Assembly: GCA_033557685.1 (NCBI GenBank)
Contig: JAWQRN010000057.1
Span: forward strand, 1 to 44,588
Direction: 5' to 3'
DNA from: Sperchopsis tessellata
Taxonomy: Eukaryota; Arthropoda; Insecta; Coleoptera; Hydrophilidae
DNA: 44,588 nucleotides
Shown here: one piece after another, positions 19,691-32,041 of the stretch
How the letters are laid out: each line of letters starts with the position of its first letter
How positions within the stretch are numbered: position 1 is the first letter of the stretch
The notes under the pieces: generated by a model
Databases searched by the model: none
What the model saw: the letters and a program-made list of their open reading frames with translations, nothing else
What the model was told of the DNA's origin: nothing
Made by a program: the position numbers and the translations under genes

Positions 19691-20533
19691 AATAAACTGG
19701 AAACAAAAATAAAATGTAACGTTTCTAGAAACGCTGGAACTGGTAATGGTGAACGTTGTTCGATTTGAGGCCAATACGCGTGAATATAACTAGGCGTAGG
19801 CGTAAATTGTTGCAGGGTTAAATAAATAACTGCTCCTGGGTAAATGGCTACGTTTCTAAAACCAACTAAGCATCAAATTTAAAAGGACGTGTGGTAGTGA
19901 AGAACTCCTGTACGTGTTCGAGAAAAAGAAAAAGTATTTTGAGTACACTACTATATTTCTCAGGTCACTGCTCTATACTGACTCTTCGATGTATGTTAGG
20001 GTAGTTCTGAATATTCATAAAAGTTTGTCATTTTTATAAACTCCAAATAACTGGTATTCGTGCAACTAATTAGCCTTGAATATCCGAGTGTTAATTACAT
20101 ATAAGTCAAAGTACTGCAAACTACCGAGCATCATTTCAAATTAAATAGTAAATACTTAAAATTCATGCAAACGCACCATTAAACCTGACCTTGTACATAG
20201 TTTGTGATTGTATCAGTGCATGCAATTGTAATTTTGGGGCCCCTATCTTCGTTGAAAGTGCTTAATTAGTTTCAGCTATTTCGATAACTTTATCATATTA
20301 TGGACGTGGACAAATGGAACTTGGATAAGATGCCGACATTAAAAGAAAACCTTGAAAGGAATATGAATATGTATCAAAGAGAATTTTTTAAACGACTTCA
20401 ACTAGCATAATACATAAACTGTTTTTTTTTATCTGGTACACTGGTTAGCACGAAAAGGAAACTAATATTTATTTTAAAATCTTGGATTATAAATGCTGAG
20501 TGGCTTTGCGGTACGGTACCTATTTAATTTCAG
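19691..20533. other. No gene recognised
   Basis: No feature that I can support. Confidence 0.4.
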
Positions 20534-20641
20534 CGCAGTCAATCTGAGAAACAGTTTCAAGATAAAACAGATTGGAGCAGAGATAAAAATGAATTGCCAG
20601 AATTTCTCACATTTTGTGTAAAATCGCTCCGGATCTATCAC
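20534..20641 (+). other. Exon candidate after strong acceptor
   Basis: A textbook acceptor (TTTAATTTCAG, AG at 20532-20533) is followed by an open frame reading RSQSEKQFQDKTDWSRDKN and continuing past 20641. GTAAAA at 20616 or GTAGAT at 20642 could serve as a donor; neither is strong. No neighbouring exon was found, so this is a low-confidence call. Confidence 0.25.
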
Positions 20642-20904
20642 GTAGATCGTCTAATAATTATGATAATTTGTAATCTTTATCAGTTGAAAACTATCCAGTA
20701 GGTGGATCTAATTATACTCTGAACAACTATAACTATAATAGCTCTAACGTAGCTCTGAAAAACTCTTAAATCTGATTGTATTTCAGGGAAAGTAATGTCT
20801 AATTACCATTTCCGGATTTAAACAATTTATTCCATTTATTCAAGTTGCTCAAAAAAAAAATAGTAAACTAATCTATGAGAAAGCTAGAGTTGGTGCAATT
20901 TTCA

Positions 20905-21060
20905 GTTAGAAACCTTGTAGAGGCTCTGCCATTGCGGTATTGACAGACATTTTATCAGGTCTACTTAAGTCCGATTTAGGGACTGCTTCTACGAATAAAC
21001 TTCTGGAGCTCTTTTGCCTCTCGTTGTTTCAAATCTTTTTTTAGGAATTGGAACAATTAT
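20905..21060 (+). mobile_element. Penelope fragment, repeat end joined to RT piece
   Basis: 20909-20935 matches the outer part of the Penelope terminal repeat in minus orientation (CCTTGTAGAGGCTCTG). A segment near 20953-20965 reads CCTGATAAAA on minus. From about 20970 the plus strand matches the RT block before the LSP motif, also seen at 34500 (a TTTAGGGACTGCTTCTACGA stretch, then CTGGAGCTC and a PLVVSNLF translation). The arrangement repeats the head-to-head theme in miniature. Confidence 0.6.
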
Positions 21061-22894
21061 CAGTATTTTTCTGTCATCCTGTATTCACATGAACAGTTTT
21101 AGACACAGAGGAAGCAATCATTTATTGGGAAAACTGAGAGAACAAACAACTTTAATTTTGAAAGACCCATTCATTCGATTGGGTTCATATGTATATATCC
21201 ATGTCTCATAATTACTTATGATGTTATAAACGAGATTTGATGAGTTGTGTTGAATCGTTTCAATGCTTCCTTACACTATCTGACACGAACAATTTCATCA
21301 TATCCTACATTTGGATACATGTCCATAATTTCACGCATAACATCACTGACCCTAGTGACACCAAATTTAAATGCATTGAACCAGTGATAAGTTGTTCTTT
21401 TATATTTTTTTATACCTAAATTTGATCGAAAATCACAAAAAATCATAGTTCGAAATCATAATTTGAAATGTCGCCTGAAACAAAACAAAATAACATTCTA
21501 GCATTCTGCATATGTTGTCAAATATAAAAATAAAAAAAAATTCATTCACACATGTGTCATACATCTGGTAAAATTAAACATCCCCATTGACAGGGTTCCC
21601 TTCGTAGAACCTCTCGCATTACATCGCACTGTGGTAGAGTTCAAGGTAACATTCGAATATGCAATAACTTCCTAGTCATATTGTGTTTATTAAAATGTTC
21701 TAACGGTTTCTGAGTTTGTGATTAGAGTTTGAAAATATTGAATTGATGACCATATATATCTTTCTCGTACATATACAATCATATCGAACATAGTGGTCAT
21801 TCCAATCGCCTTTTATCTATTTAGCAAAAATTGCTGAAATATATATTTTCGCCGAAATTATAGAATTTAACAGGTCTTAGTATATCACAACAAATTTGCG
21901 TCCAGTCGTATTTATATAAAGACATAATGTTATAGTACGTATCATGACCTGGTGAAGACATATCAGTAGCAAATTGATTTATTCGTTTTTCAAGGTAAAA
22001 ACGAAAAACACAAATAAATAGAAGGTATTGCTAGCAGGTAATTTAACAGGTGATAGAGTTCGCTGAGCTGAAACGAAAATTCTTGTAAAAATGTAAAAGT
22101 CTGTAAATAATGACTAAAAATATTGTTATTATAGCACTAACACTAAAATTGTTATAAATGTATTCAATCCAATTGTAACATATACATCCTCTTTTCTTAG
22201 ATAATTCACAAAATCTTCATTTACTGGGGAGTTGTAAATGTTTTTGTTGGACTTTACGTAACCACCAAAAAGTGATTTTCTTACAAATGGCTTTATGATC
22301 GGTTATAATAACGTACTCAAACTAGACGTGAAGATCTCGAAAACCGGGCTAATATTTTACAAAATTTTAATGAAGATTTGTGGGTCATAAAGTAGAACGA
22401 AATTTCAACATTCATTTCGGCTCAGTAAGCTCATCCGTTTATTTAATCCATTTTTTTTCCGGTGTTCCAATTTTGGAATATGTAAGTTAAATCGCATTTA
22501 TTCAATATAAAGAAGATTTGTTTCTTGCATCATTCATAGCTAACTACAGTATTGTACAGAGTGTACTTTTCATTTGCTTTCATTGTAACGTCTTCTAAAC
22601 ACCTGCAGCGTGTTTTTTAGATTTTGTGTTGTGTACAAAAAATAACGTCCAAAAAGTGTACTACTATTTATCTTTTAATTTAATATTTTTTTCTTCTCCT
22701 TACTAAGTATTTTGAATGTATTATTCATTATATAAATTTAGATCACACTTTCTATTGTTAAATATTTGGTATTCTATGAATAAATCAAATGTTCCGATGT
22801 TGGAAGACAGGGACAAACATAATTAAAGGGCAATTTTATTTCATATATTTTACTACTGGGAGACTAGCCGCAATGTTAAAAGAACAACAAATAT
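21061..22894. other. No gene recognised
   Basis: AT-rich. Plus frames at 21014-21211 and 21237-21419 are open for about 60 codons but show no domain or splice context. Confidence 0.4.
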
Positions 22895-24095
22895 TCACTT
22901 CAGATCCGGTGATTTGCTATGATTTATTCTTTAATAAAGAAGTTTGTGAATTTCTACAGAAGATATTTATTGTGTACGCTAAGTGGAAAGGAAAAATGCT
23001 ACTTTGCCATATTACTTCTATCTGGTTATCTTGATGTACTTAAATGGAGAATGCTATGGGAATGCGGTACTGAAACTTACAATCCTACTGTTGCCAATGC
23101 AATGCGATAAAATGATTTTAAACAAATTCAAAAATATACTCACTGTGCCGATAATGATAAGCTCCTTCCAGATGATAAGTCTGCAAAAGTTCGACTATCG
23201 CTCAATTTACTCAATACTCGTTTCCTGGAGTATGCTGAACTCACTAAAAATCTGAGCATCTATGAAAGTATGGTCCCATACTAACAATTTATACGAGCCA
23301 AATCTATTCGGTATGGTGGTGTTTGTGCGGGTCTTGTATTATGTATTTTGTACCTAACCAGGAGAAATAATAAATAATAGAGAAAATATGAATTTAGGAG
23401 TTGGAGGTTCTGTTGTAATGTACTCTCAAAGCTACCTCCAAATGTTCCATTTAAAATGTATTGATGTATATTTTTCTTCAATGAAATTAGTAAATCGATT
23501 ACAGGAAGTACGTTGTGGCTACACTGGTACTATTGTGGTCAATAGACTCAAAAATGCACAATTTCTTCAGTAACGATATTGAAAAAATGTGAAGAGAAAC
23601 CTACGATTTTAGCACCGATACAAATACAGATATCCCTGTAACGACCTGGAATGACAATCGAGTTGTCCTTACTGTCAGCTCATATAATGCGTTGTACAAA
23701 TAGGTCAAGCAAATAGGTGGGTATCAAGTGAAAGTTCCAGATAGTCATTTCTACTTATAATAAATACATAGGAGGTGTTGACAGAATGGACGAGAATATT
23801 GATCGCTACAGAATATCTATAAGATTAAAAAAGTGGTGGTGGGCACCTTTTGCATCGATATGAGTATTGATAATACATAGCAATTATATAGTAAAAGGGC
23901 AGAAAGAACTGCCCAAGTGGATTTTCTGAAATTTAGGAGGTAATTGTTCAACATGAACATGAAGAAATATGGAAAATATGGAAATCCGATTGTCGGTGGG
24001 GGCCGCCCAAACTTATCAAAAGAAATAAAAGCAGGGTACCTATAGCAATTAAGTATGATAGAATGGATCACTGGATGTTGTGGTCGGTGTTCTAA
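22895..24095 (+). pseudogene. piggyBac-like transposase, inactive
   Basis: DDE/D cut-and-paste transposase of the piggyBac family. Blocks in shifting frames: DPVICYDLFFNKEVCEF (about 22900), LLLSGYLDVLKWRMLWE (23010), a HCADNDKLLPDDKSAKVR segment (about 23145), then SIYESMVPY at 23255-23280. There the family has SIDESM, so the first catalytic Asp is Tyr. The second Asp survives in MYIDVYFSSM (23463-23465), followed by GYTGTIVVNRL. The third survives in TWNDNRVV (23653-23655). The GGVDRMDENIDRYRI and KKWWW blocks follow near 23780-23850. Several frame changes. Ends and TTAA duplications not located. Confidence 0.9.
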
Positions 24096-25562
24096 AATTG
24101 GAACAAGTTATAATTAAAAACCTATGTAAAAGAAATTCTAAAATGATTACATTCTATTGTTTTCAAATATAATTAATATGTATTTATAGAAATTAAGTAG
24201 GATTTCGAAACGTAATTAATTCGGGGGGAAATAGGTTAAATATATAACTTAGAATCATCTTATTTAAAATACAATATACGTTCTTCTAAAATGTTTTGTT
24301 TCAACAGTGGAACTTATAATTACAAGACTATTATTATTATTTTACTGGCGTTTAGCTGCAACCACTCTTTAAGTGATATGTTTATCATAATGACCCGCGC
24401 CCCTACACTGCGCGTGCCCTCGTAGTTCAGAAGCACTGCGTTTTGTGGTTATGATAATCTCATTTATGTAGGCATCTCAACGGCTTTATTACTTTGGAGT
24501 ATAATGTCCTCCAGTTGTAGATGAACATTATCTTCTTTAGACTCGTTTCATATTCTGTTTTATTTACTTGTATTTTGTTTTAAAATTTATGTCAATTATG
24601 TCTAAGATATACCTACAAGAATATTAATAGCCTAATTATTTAATCAAATTTATTTTTATTTTATTCTAAAACGTAACGAACTACAAAAATTCGCCAACTC
24701 AAGAAAATCGTTGCTGTGAAGAGCGGCAATAAATAAAGTACGGGAAACATGGTTAATGACAGAAGGTATTTTACTACACATCTCGAGGAATTATATATAA
24801 GCTGGAGTATAATTTTTTCACCAACTTGACAAAAACGGATGGACAATAACCTTCAAAATGAAACAAACTTGTTATAGCGTAGAAGCGAAACAGATTGAAA
24901 CAGTAAAATTGGTTTGTAAAGGCAACGCTAGAAAGACACCGATGCTACCGTCCAGTCCGTCAACATTCACGCTCCATTATCCATCTCTGTCTGGCCTTGG
25001 GCACGGAGAGGTGCTCGGCTGACGTTGGCCAAGAATCAATCTCCCGTAGTGGGTAGATTGCAGTTGGCTACGCTGGATTGCCCTCCATAAATCCTCTTAT
25101 TCACTAGTATTAACTATTTATGCTTATTGCTGGTTACTTCAGGCCAGTTTGCCAATGACTAATTTACTCCGTGATATTCACTTTTCTACATTTACGTCTG
25201 AAGAGATTTGTTTGAGTCGGGTACCGCTCTGCCTTTCTTATGTAAGAATTCTTTTGGTCCCGTTTGTTACCTTTATATTAAAGAAATCTATATTTAATAG
25301 GATTGTATGATTTCTACGTTGTGAAATGCGATGATTTAGATGGCGCTAATTGAACTATAATCACACCGAAGCTCTTTTAGTACGTAGATCTTTCTTACGT
25401 TTAATTATATACTTAAAGAAATATTTTAATTCAACGTTTGAATGAATGGTATGTTATGTTCATGACGTGGCATATTTTGGAAATAGTTTTTCATTTTGAT
25501 TTTAAACAGGCTAGTTAAGTGTAAGAGACGTCTACGGTACTTATATATATATGAACGATGTT
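24096..25562. other. Unrecognised spacer with a GC-richer patch
   Basis: About 24910-25090 is clearly less AT-rich than its surroundings and lacks a long frame. It may be the untranslated part or LTR of an element I cannot name. Another short GC-richer patch is at 24400-24425. The rest shows nothing. Confidence 0.35.
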
Positions 25563-25870
25563 ATCGTGTAGAGGCTCCGCTAATTTTTGAGATTTAGTCT
25601 CCCTTCTCAGTAAACCTTTGATTATGTTTATACCATCATCTACGGGTAATCTAGTAAAAGGGAACCCGACATTGGGGCTTCTTATAGAAGTTACATTTTC
25701 CAGAAAATGAGAACTTAGGTTCAGATTGTCTTGCGAATGCTAAGAGCCACGTTAAGTATTCTACCCAAATTGTTTGTGGTGACCCTATTGCACTAACAAT
25801 TTGTCGAAAAGGGGTCAAAAATTGATATGCATTTGGTAGACCATATGGACTAGAGTTGTACATTCGTTAT
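25563..25870 (-). pseudogene. Penelope-like RT fragment
   Basis: The minus frame at 25651-25863 gives YGLPNAYQF, TPFRQIVSAIGSP and a YLTWLLAFARQSEP block. This is the Penelope YGLPK...PLRPIVSAIGSP region. After a frame change, LPVDDGINIIKGLLRRE (about 25590-25640) matches the segment after palm motif A, so motif A itself is deleted. The end at 25563 abuts GTGTAGAGGCTC, shared with the Penelope terminal repeat. Confidence 0.8.
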
Positions 25871-27899
25871 TTCCTATGTATATGATTTAAAGATTGTCAA
25901 ACACCAAGTAAAATAAACGGGCAATGTTAAAAACAACCTTCCTGAAAAAAAATACGTTTTATTCAGAAACCAAAATATTTTTCTGTCCATGAACATCCTC
26001 CACCGTAAAACCACAGAAGACATCTGTGGCAAAATCCACGCTCCATAAATTACTGTTAAAGTTAAACGCGTATTATGTAATGGAATGAAACCCTATATTG
26101 CTTTCATCTCATAAATTAGATACATTACCGAGTAAGCTGATAAACCTACGGTATATTTATCCTGTTTTTAATACCAGATATGATATCCTGTTTAAAATGA
26201 AAGAAACATTAGGCATTTCCGCAAGTTTGATCAAAAATTAAGTGAGAAAATATTGACAAATGCACCACCCTTTTTCTGATAAGATAAACGTTAAATTTAG
26301 GGGAAATCTGCTACAAATGCTAAAATGTTAGCCAGTTGATTAATATTTACCAGCAAATATGAAATACTCCATACACATAAATTCAAAAATTAATTTCAAT
26401 TAATTTGAAAATATCGGTTTATAACTGTACGATTGATCATACCTAAAACAAGAAAAGTTTTATTAGAAGTCTTCTTCTCCTGGGAATATTATTAGATCAA
26501 ACCTATTTATACGACAGATAAGTTATATTATATAAGTTAAATTACAAAATATATTCCATTCACGGTCTTTTTTCGGAGTAGATATGCGGAACTATTCAAT
26601 TAGTTACAATATCATCTTCCAAATATCAGCTAACTCATATCTATTGATAGTATCTCCACTGAGATAATTTTTCAATGGTACTTATGCCAGACATGGTTAG
26701 TTCCAGGTACTTATGAGGATTTTTGTATCTGAGACTTATACGTAAGGCTAGAACAATGAAAAATAACTGCTCTACGAATCATGGATGGGTGAGAAAAAGG
26801 AGGAGAAAACAATTCGATTGAAGTGGCAGTGGGATAAAACTATCAAACTCGTATGATACTTTTAACCAAGATTTTTACTCAAAATTGATTTTACCAAAAT
26901 AATTGTTCAATTATCTCTAAACATGATATTATAAAAATAAATGACATGCTATATTATTGATTTTATTAAATGTTTACTCTATTTTCTTACGGTTTTAATA
27001 ATGTTATAATAAATTCCACGTTAAGAGCAAATAATATGTGCCTTGTAACATGATCTCATCCAAGTGATTTCTCGCTAGTTTGAGAATTTATAATAAAATT
27101 GTATCCTAATTATAATGGAGTTGCAGCAAATTATATGCCATTAACGATTCCTCAGTCTATGATTTGCTTTATACGAACGGCAATTATGAAAACGAATATT
27201 ACCTGCAATGCTGGTGAATTTGACCTCACATCATAACCAGTTTATCTCAAGTTACAAATAACTTCAGTGTAATATTTGCTTGACATCTAATAATTTATAA
27301 TTTTTATTTCAGTCGGTTTGTTCTCTGAATTTTATGTAACTTCAGGACAATTTTCTGAGAATATTGGTTTATTTGTTTTAAGGACAAATTTTAATTTAAT
27401 CTACTTTGCTATGAAAGAAAACACATTAAACATTAGCAACCCTGTTTTTCTTATAAAACTCCCTTCTATTCCATCTTTTTCCAACAGTCACATATCATTA
27501 AAAAATAAAACCTTTAAAATTATATCCAAGATCTGAAAGAAAACTCTTTCCTCTGATGTGATTTTAGACGTTCGTGTTGCAAAGAAGACCGGTGTGGAAG
27601 ATTTGCTTCAAATTAATTTTTAAATATTGATTTCCATTCTCATAACCTTCCTCAATTAGAGTAGCCCCCCCCTAGGCGTATTTTCTATAAGAGAAACTCA
27701 AACCTAAAATTGTTGCAATTATTTTTCCGAAAATTTTTTGTATGGCAGTCTAGAAATCCACCACGCAAACACTTTTTTCATGTTTAATAAATATAAAATA
27801 GGATTTGGTGAGGGTGCGTAATTAATCACAATGAAGTAATGATTGAATATATTAAATAAGATAAATAAATAACGTAGTTACAAAGTAAAAATGTATATA
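25871..27899. other. No gene recognised
   Basis: AT-rich. The open frame at 27318-27536 follows an acceptor-like TTTATTTCAG (AG at 27311-27312) and has 73 codons, but I recognise no domain and no donor fits. A run of nine C is at about 27666-27674. Confidence 0.35.
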
Positions 27900-28115
27900 C
27901 GCTCATACAAACTCGGACGTGCTATCTCTTACGCAGCTCAAACTCACGAGTTAAAGTTTATGGCGGTTTCAGATCAGCACGAAAATGCAGGGAGAGGGCG
28001 CTGCTATATCTGTGGTGGTTGGCGTGTTAGTATTCATATTTAAATTTTGCCTCTCAAACTCCCTACAGTTTCGGCCAATCTGACAATTGATCTGACCTCC
28101 TATCACATACCATTA
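27900..28115 (-). repeat. Probable LTR of gypsy element
   Basis: Downstream (on minus) of the integrase stop lies an A/T-rich leader, then less AT-rich sequence beginning near TGTGATAGGAGGTC at about 28108. It contains a GCGCCCTCTCCCTGC block near 27990-28005. Position and composition fit a 3' LTR of a Ty3/gypsy element. The far end was not defined. Confidence 0.4.
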
Positions 28116-28392
28116 AATATAACAAACTTATATAAAACACAATAAATATAAAAATAAACATATAAAAGCAATTATAACATACACAAAAAATATAAAAGAT
28201 ATACACAAAAGTTGAAATATGCAAGATGAATTAAAAGTAAAATACTTACAAAAATACATAAAAGAATAAGCACAGACAATTATAAAATTAAAACATAAAA
28301 GCATATAAACATAAACCAAAAAGTTACAAGAAATATATGAACCTAAAACATAAAACTCCCACAGAATATAAGAGAGCGACAGTAATTAAAAA

Positions 28393-28735
28393 TCAGTTAT
28401 GTAAGTCTTTCTCAGATACCCATGGTCGAATGTGTGAGGGATCAGAAAAACCCTCGAAAGGTAATTTAGTCACCTGAAACCCCTCTATATCTGTGATAAC
28501 ATAGCGATCACTGGAAAAAATCTTCTCAACTTTGTACATACTTTCAATTTTGGTAATAATTTTCTATTAACACCGGGAGTTACAACAGTATTTGCTATCG
28601 TGACAAAATCACCTTTCTCATATTTAAGTGGCTCCTTATGTTTCTTATCATAATACCTCTTACTAATTTCCTTCATAACAATATTTTGAGCAGCTATTTC
28701 ACTTATCTAAAATATCGTAACGCTAAGTAGATTTA
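28393..28735 (-). pseudogene. Ty3/gypsy integrase C-terminus, frameshifted
   Basis: The integrase C-terminal chromatin/DNA-binding part (GPY/F type) of a Ty3/gypsy polyprotein. On minus: KEISKRYYDKKHKEPLKY, KGDFVTIANTVVTPGVN and RKLLPKLK; then a one-base shift near 28540; then YKVEKIFSSDRYVIT, and finally the SDPSHIRPWVSEKD ending with a stop at 28393-28395. The reading frame runs into the duplicated 75 bp at 28661-28735, so the second LINE landed inside this gene. Only a short stretch of gypsy coding sequence is recognisable on the other side of that LINE. Confidence 0.85.
28661..28735. repeat. Very long target duplication of second LINE, left
   Basis: Seventy-five bases repeated at 30203-30277 with seven differences (about 91 percent identity). 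They are part of the gypsy integrase. Confidence 0.8.
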
Positions 28736-30202
28736 GATGAAGTTCAAATGGACAGAAACGTGGGCATAGAAGGTATAATAAAGAGCGAAATAAAGTAGGC
28801 GTTACAAGAATTGAAAAGCGGCAAATCCTCGGGGCTCGGAAACATTCCAGTAGAACTGTTAAAGCACGGTCCAGATATTATGATAGAGATACTAACTGAT
28901 ATTTTTAATAAATGTTTAATAGAAGGACAAGACATTTCAAAGGACTGGAACCTGGCATTCATTAGTTCCATATAAAAGAAGGGCAATAGGAAAGAAGGTG
29001 GAAACTATAGGGGAATATCTGTTATGAGTTCAATGAGAAGGTTGTATGCAAAATACAAAAAAAGGATTGAATTAAGAAACGGAGAAATAGATGAATAAAG
29101 TGGATTCCGCGCAGGAATATCATGAATCGACAATATTTTCACGTTGCAACAAGTTATTGAAAAACGAAAAGCTTACCAACACATCTTGTATTTATAGACC
29201 TCGAGAAAGCCTTCGATATGGTACCCTTGAAAAAATTGTTTGAAATTCTGATGAAGATCGGTATGGAGAGGGCATACATACGCGCAATCTTAAACATCTA
29301 TAAAGGAACTGAAAGTGTAATAAAATTCGGAAACAAAATTACTAAACCATTTGTAGTGACCAAGAGACTAAAGTAAGGATGCTGTCTGTCACCAACTCTA
29401 TTTAAAATTTATATGCGAGAACCTCTCAAGAACTGGAGACAAAAATGCACAAGAATGGGAATAGACATAGATGATCAATGCCTAGCGACTTTGTTCTTCG
29501 CCGATGATCAAGTGATTATCGCTAACTCTGATGACGACATGGACTATACGATGAGGAAGCTCAGAGATGAATATGAGAAATGGGACATGAAAATGAATGT
29601 ACAGATAATTGAATATATGTGCATATTAAAATGAAGTGAAGAAGATCCAGAACTACAGCTAAGAAATATGAAAGAGTGTGATGAGTATAAATACCTAGGC
29701 AGCAAAATATCAAAGGAAGGAACATCGGAAAGAGACATAACATATAGGGTTCAACAAGATCAGAAATGTGTGCGGATATTAAACTCACTGCTGTGGTTGC
29801 ATAAACTAAAAATTAAAACAAAAATGACAATCTATGAGACAATCGTATAACGATGTATAGAGCAGAGTGTTGGCAGTTATCAAACCGAAACAAGAAAAAG
29901 ATTGAAACTTGAAATGGATTTCCTGCGAAGAGCCAGCAGAATATCACGCTTAGACTATATTCCCAACGAAGATATTAGAAGATGCACAGAGTTCACACAA
30001 CGGCAGAAAGGATAGAGACCAGACAGTTCATATGGTATGGACACATAATGCGGATGGAGGAATGAAGATGGCCCAATAGAGCGCTAAACTATATACCCGT
30101 CAATAGAAGAAAGAGAGGAAAAGCCGAGAAGACATGGATACAAGGAATAAAGAATGCGGAATGCGGCATAGGCTGTAGGACCCCCGTTTATAAGTAAGTA
30201 AG
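28736..30202 (+). mobile_element. 5'-truncated LINE inside the gypsy integrase
   Basis: A LINE with no endonuclease, 5'-truncated just before the RT fingers, flanked by the 75-bp duplication. Blocks: a LKSGKSSGLGNIPVELLKHG region (28810), DISKDWNLAFISSI, GNYRGISVMSS, a SGFRAG motif (29100), FIDLEKAFDM (29195, motif A), then motif C as FFADDQV at 29494-29514, followed by KEYKYLG-like and RWPNRALNYIPVNRRKRG-like tail blocks (30070-30120). Most blocks are in frame but for a few stops (for example 28974, 29095), so it is less decayed than the copy at 2257. The 3' end is a TAAG repeat (30189-30204). Clade RTE-like or close. Confidence 0.88.
29400..29850 (+). pseudogene. LINE RT palm, best-preserved segment
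   Basis: Frames at 29413-29634 and 29668-29850 keep the palm and thumb: CLATLFFADDQVIIANSDDD, then YTMRKLRDEYEKWDMKMNVQ, then DEYKYLGSKISKEGTSERDI. The double Asp of motif C is intact. A stop at 29632-29634 separates the two frames in a region that is otherwise continuous in the same frame. Confidence 0.85.
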
Positions 30203-30277
30203 TATTAATTTCCATCATAACAATATTTTGAGCAGCTATTTCACTTATATAATATATTGTAACTCTAAGTAGATTTT
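30203..30277. repeat. Very long target duplication of second LINE, right
   Basis: Second copy of the 75 bp at 28661-28735. Confidence 0.8.
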
Positions 30278-30588
30278 AACAACTCACATATTATATCTGT
30301 CTATGGACCTCGTTGATTACTTGCCTTTGCTCCATTTGGTATATTTTCTTTCTTTAGTACCCATGCTACTTCTACTACTACCAGCACCTGCGGCTGCAGT
30401 AGATCCATCAAACTGAGGACAACTAATCTCAGAACTATGATTACTACTGACCTCATTATGATCAGATAAGGGCAATGAATATGCGGTGATATCAGCAATC
30501 CTTCGCTCGTAAGTATTTCCACTTTTATGAATAACTGTTCTCTATTCTGAGTTATATCCTTGTTCCACTCGAATTTGTTTTTGCAGCC
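30278..30588 (-). other. Unidentified open stretch beside gypsy
   Basis: On minus, one frame stays open for about 75 codons (RTVIHKSGNTYERRIADITA near the start, then a serine-rich part with GSTAAAGAGSSRSSMG). Another frame is open in the same place (30301-30522). I do not recognise either. Position suggests gypsy upstream sequence or a host fragment. Confidence 0.25.
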
Positions 30589-30639
30589 TCAATAAAGATG
30601 CTCTTTTTCTTCGAATTCTTTGGCTTCTTGATCTAGTGT

Positions 30640-30960
30640 GACAGTCCATGCTGCTTTTTCAACGCTCAATTTATATTGTAAGTCCTTCAAGTTGCTGAAA
30701 GTGTCTATATTATTTACCATCGCCATTGCTGATGGGAAGTTTGGCATGCAATCTCTGGGTTCCTGGAATGTTGACCTCAGGGGAGCAGATGCTAATACTT
30801 CTTCCCCTAAAATTTCCATACAAATGTTTGTAATAACCGTGGAGAGTGGGGTTCCATAGCAGCACGGGTTGTGGATATTAGAGAGTCCGTACATCCTAGG
30901 GGTGCGGTAATCATGAGGCAAAATAGACTTCTATTTATTCAGGTCCAAATTTTACTTAAA
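30640..30960 (-). pseudogene. Penelope-like RT fragment with internal deletion
   Basis: On minus: a DPIYKPLDRNLTTKTEKTV region (about 31025-30965) precedes PHDYRTPRMYGLSNIHNP, the PRMYGLPKIHK motif. The frame then jumps directly to GTPLSTVITNICMEILGEEV, the LSP block before motif C. Palm motif A between them is deleted. Motif C is missing as well: after ASAPLRST the sequence is unrelated. Confidence 0.85.
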
Positions 30961-31424
30961 GATTACACTGTTTTCTCTGTTTTAGTGGTAAGATTGCGAT
31001 CTAGCGGCTTGTATATAGGATCTAACAGAAGTTGTAACATTTATTCGTCGTATGTGGAACGGTCCATTATGACAGAGGCTTTTGTCTTGTCTGCAAAGTC
31101 CATCGAAATATATAAACATCCGCAAAATCTAGATCGTGAAAACGGCTATACCCTTGCATGTTTTAGAAGTTTACACTATCCAAGGTCCGGCCAGCTGACA
31201 TAATCCCCATTGGATCTTTGCCGGGATCTACTTAGCGAAAACGAGACAGACCAGCAAAATTATCATCAACCCTACTCCGGAATAAAAAGATCTGTGGTTC
31301 ATTGGTAATGATATCTAGCACTTTGAGAGCCACATGACATGATAATGTCCACTGAAGCAGTGAATGAAACGTAGGCGAGAAGAATAGCCAATATACGGTT
31401 ATCTCCCGGTAAATGTGTAGATAT

Positions 31425-31560
31425 ATGAATGGTTTTTCCGGCTGAAAACCTTATAGTAACTTTGAAAAGTGTCAACGTTTCGTCCACCATTGCTAGGAAC
31501 ATTTTCATGGCGAATGATGTTACTTCAAAGAATAAATCAACATGCTACTGACTCGTTCAT
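31425..31560 (-). repeat. Penelope terminal repeat, upstream of the RT piece
   Basis: Minus-strand copy of the repeat found at 5754 and 7386, with GGACGAAACGTTGACAC (31467-31483 region) and a GTTTTCAGCCGGAAAAACC end. It lies 5' of the RT fragment in the same orientation, as a 5' terminal repeat would. The TATA region is not preserved. Confidence 0.65.
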
Positions 31561-31709
31561 ATGTCTCATCGAAGTACAATATTTGATGGTTAATGCATTT
31601 TTAACGAAGGTGGAATTGACATTGTTTTGATTGCACAAATTTTGCTTCAATATTTTTTTCGATGAAGGCAAAACATTTTCTAAATAAAGACTTTCTTTTC
31701 TTCGACCAG

Positions 31710-31979
31710 ATTATATTCCGATTTTGAGAAGGCAAGTAGAAATAACGAATGTCGAAAATTACATAGTAGAAGACATAGAACAAATCAACTAAGGTGGTAT
31801 GGCCATATACAAAAAGGTCAGAACTTCCTAAGAAAGTGCTTACCTGGAGGATACCTCAGGGAAAAAGAAGAAGAGGAAGACCTAGGAAACATGAAAAATG
31901 GAATCGTACCGGAAATGATATAAAGAGAACTGGAAGAAAGCATATGGCAACCAGGACGTCGAAGAATGTTATGAAACCA

Positions 31980-31982
<3 letters not shown>
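31710..31982 (+). mobile_element. LINE 3' end running into a microsatellite
   Basis: Shifting frames give the terminal part of a LINE protein: NQLRWYGHIQ (about 31783-31812), SELPKKVLTWRIPQGKRRRG (31818-31877) and a KNGIVPEMI block. The W-Y-G-H and K-R-R-R-G-R-P blocks are typical of RTE-like tails. The TA repeat starts a few bases after the last coding-like block, as often happens at LINE 3' ends. Confidence 0.75.
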
Positions 31983-31984
<2 letters not shown>

Positions 31985-32040
<56 letters not shown>

Positions 32041-32041
32041 A
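31985..32041. repeat. (TA)n(GA)n compound microsatellite
   Basis: TA repeats to about 32028, then GA repeats; follows a LINE 3' end directly. Confidence 0.95.
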
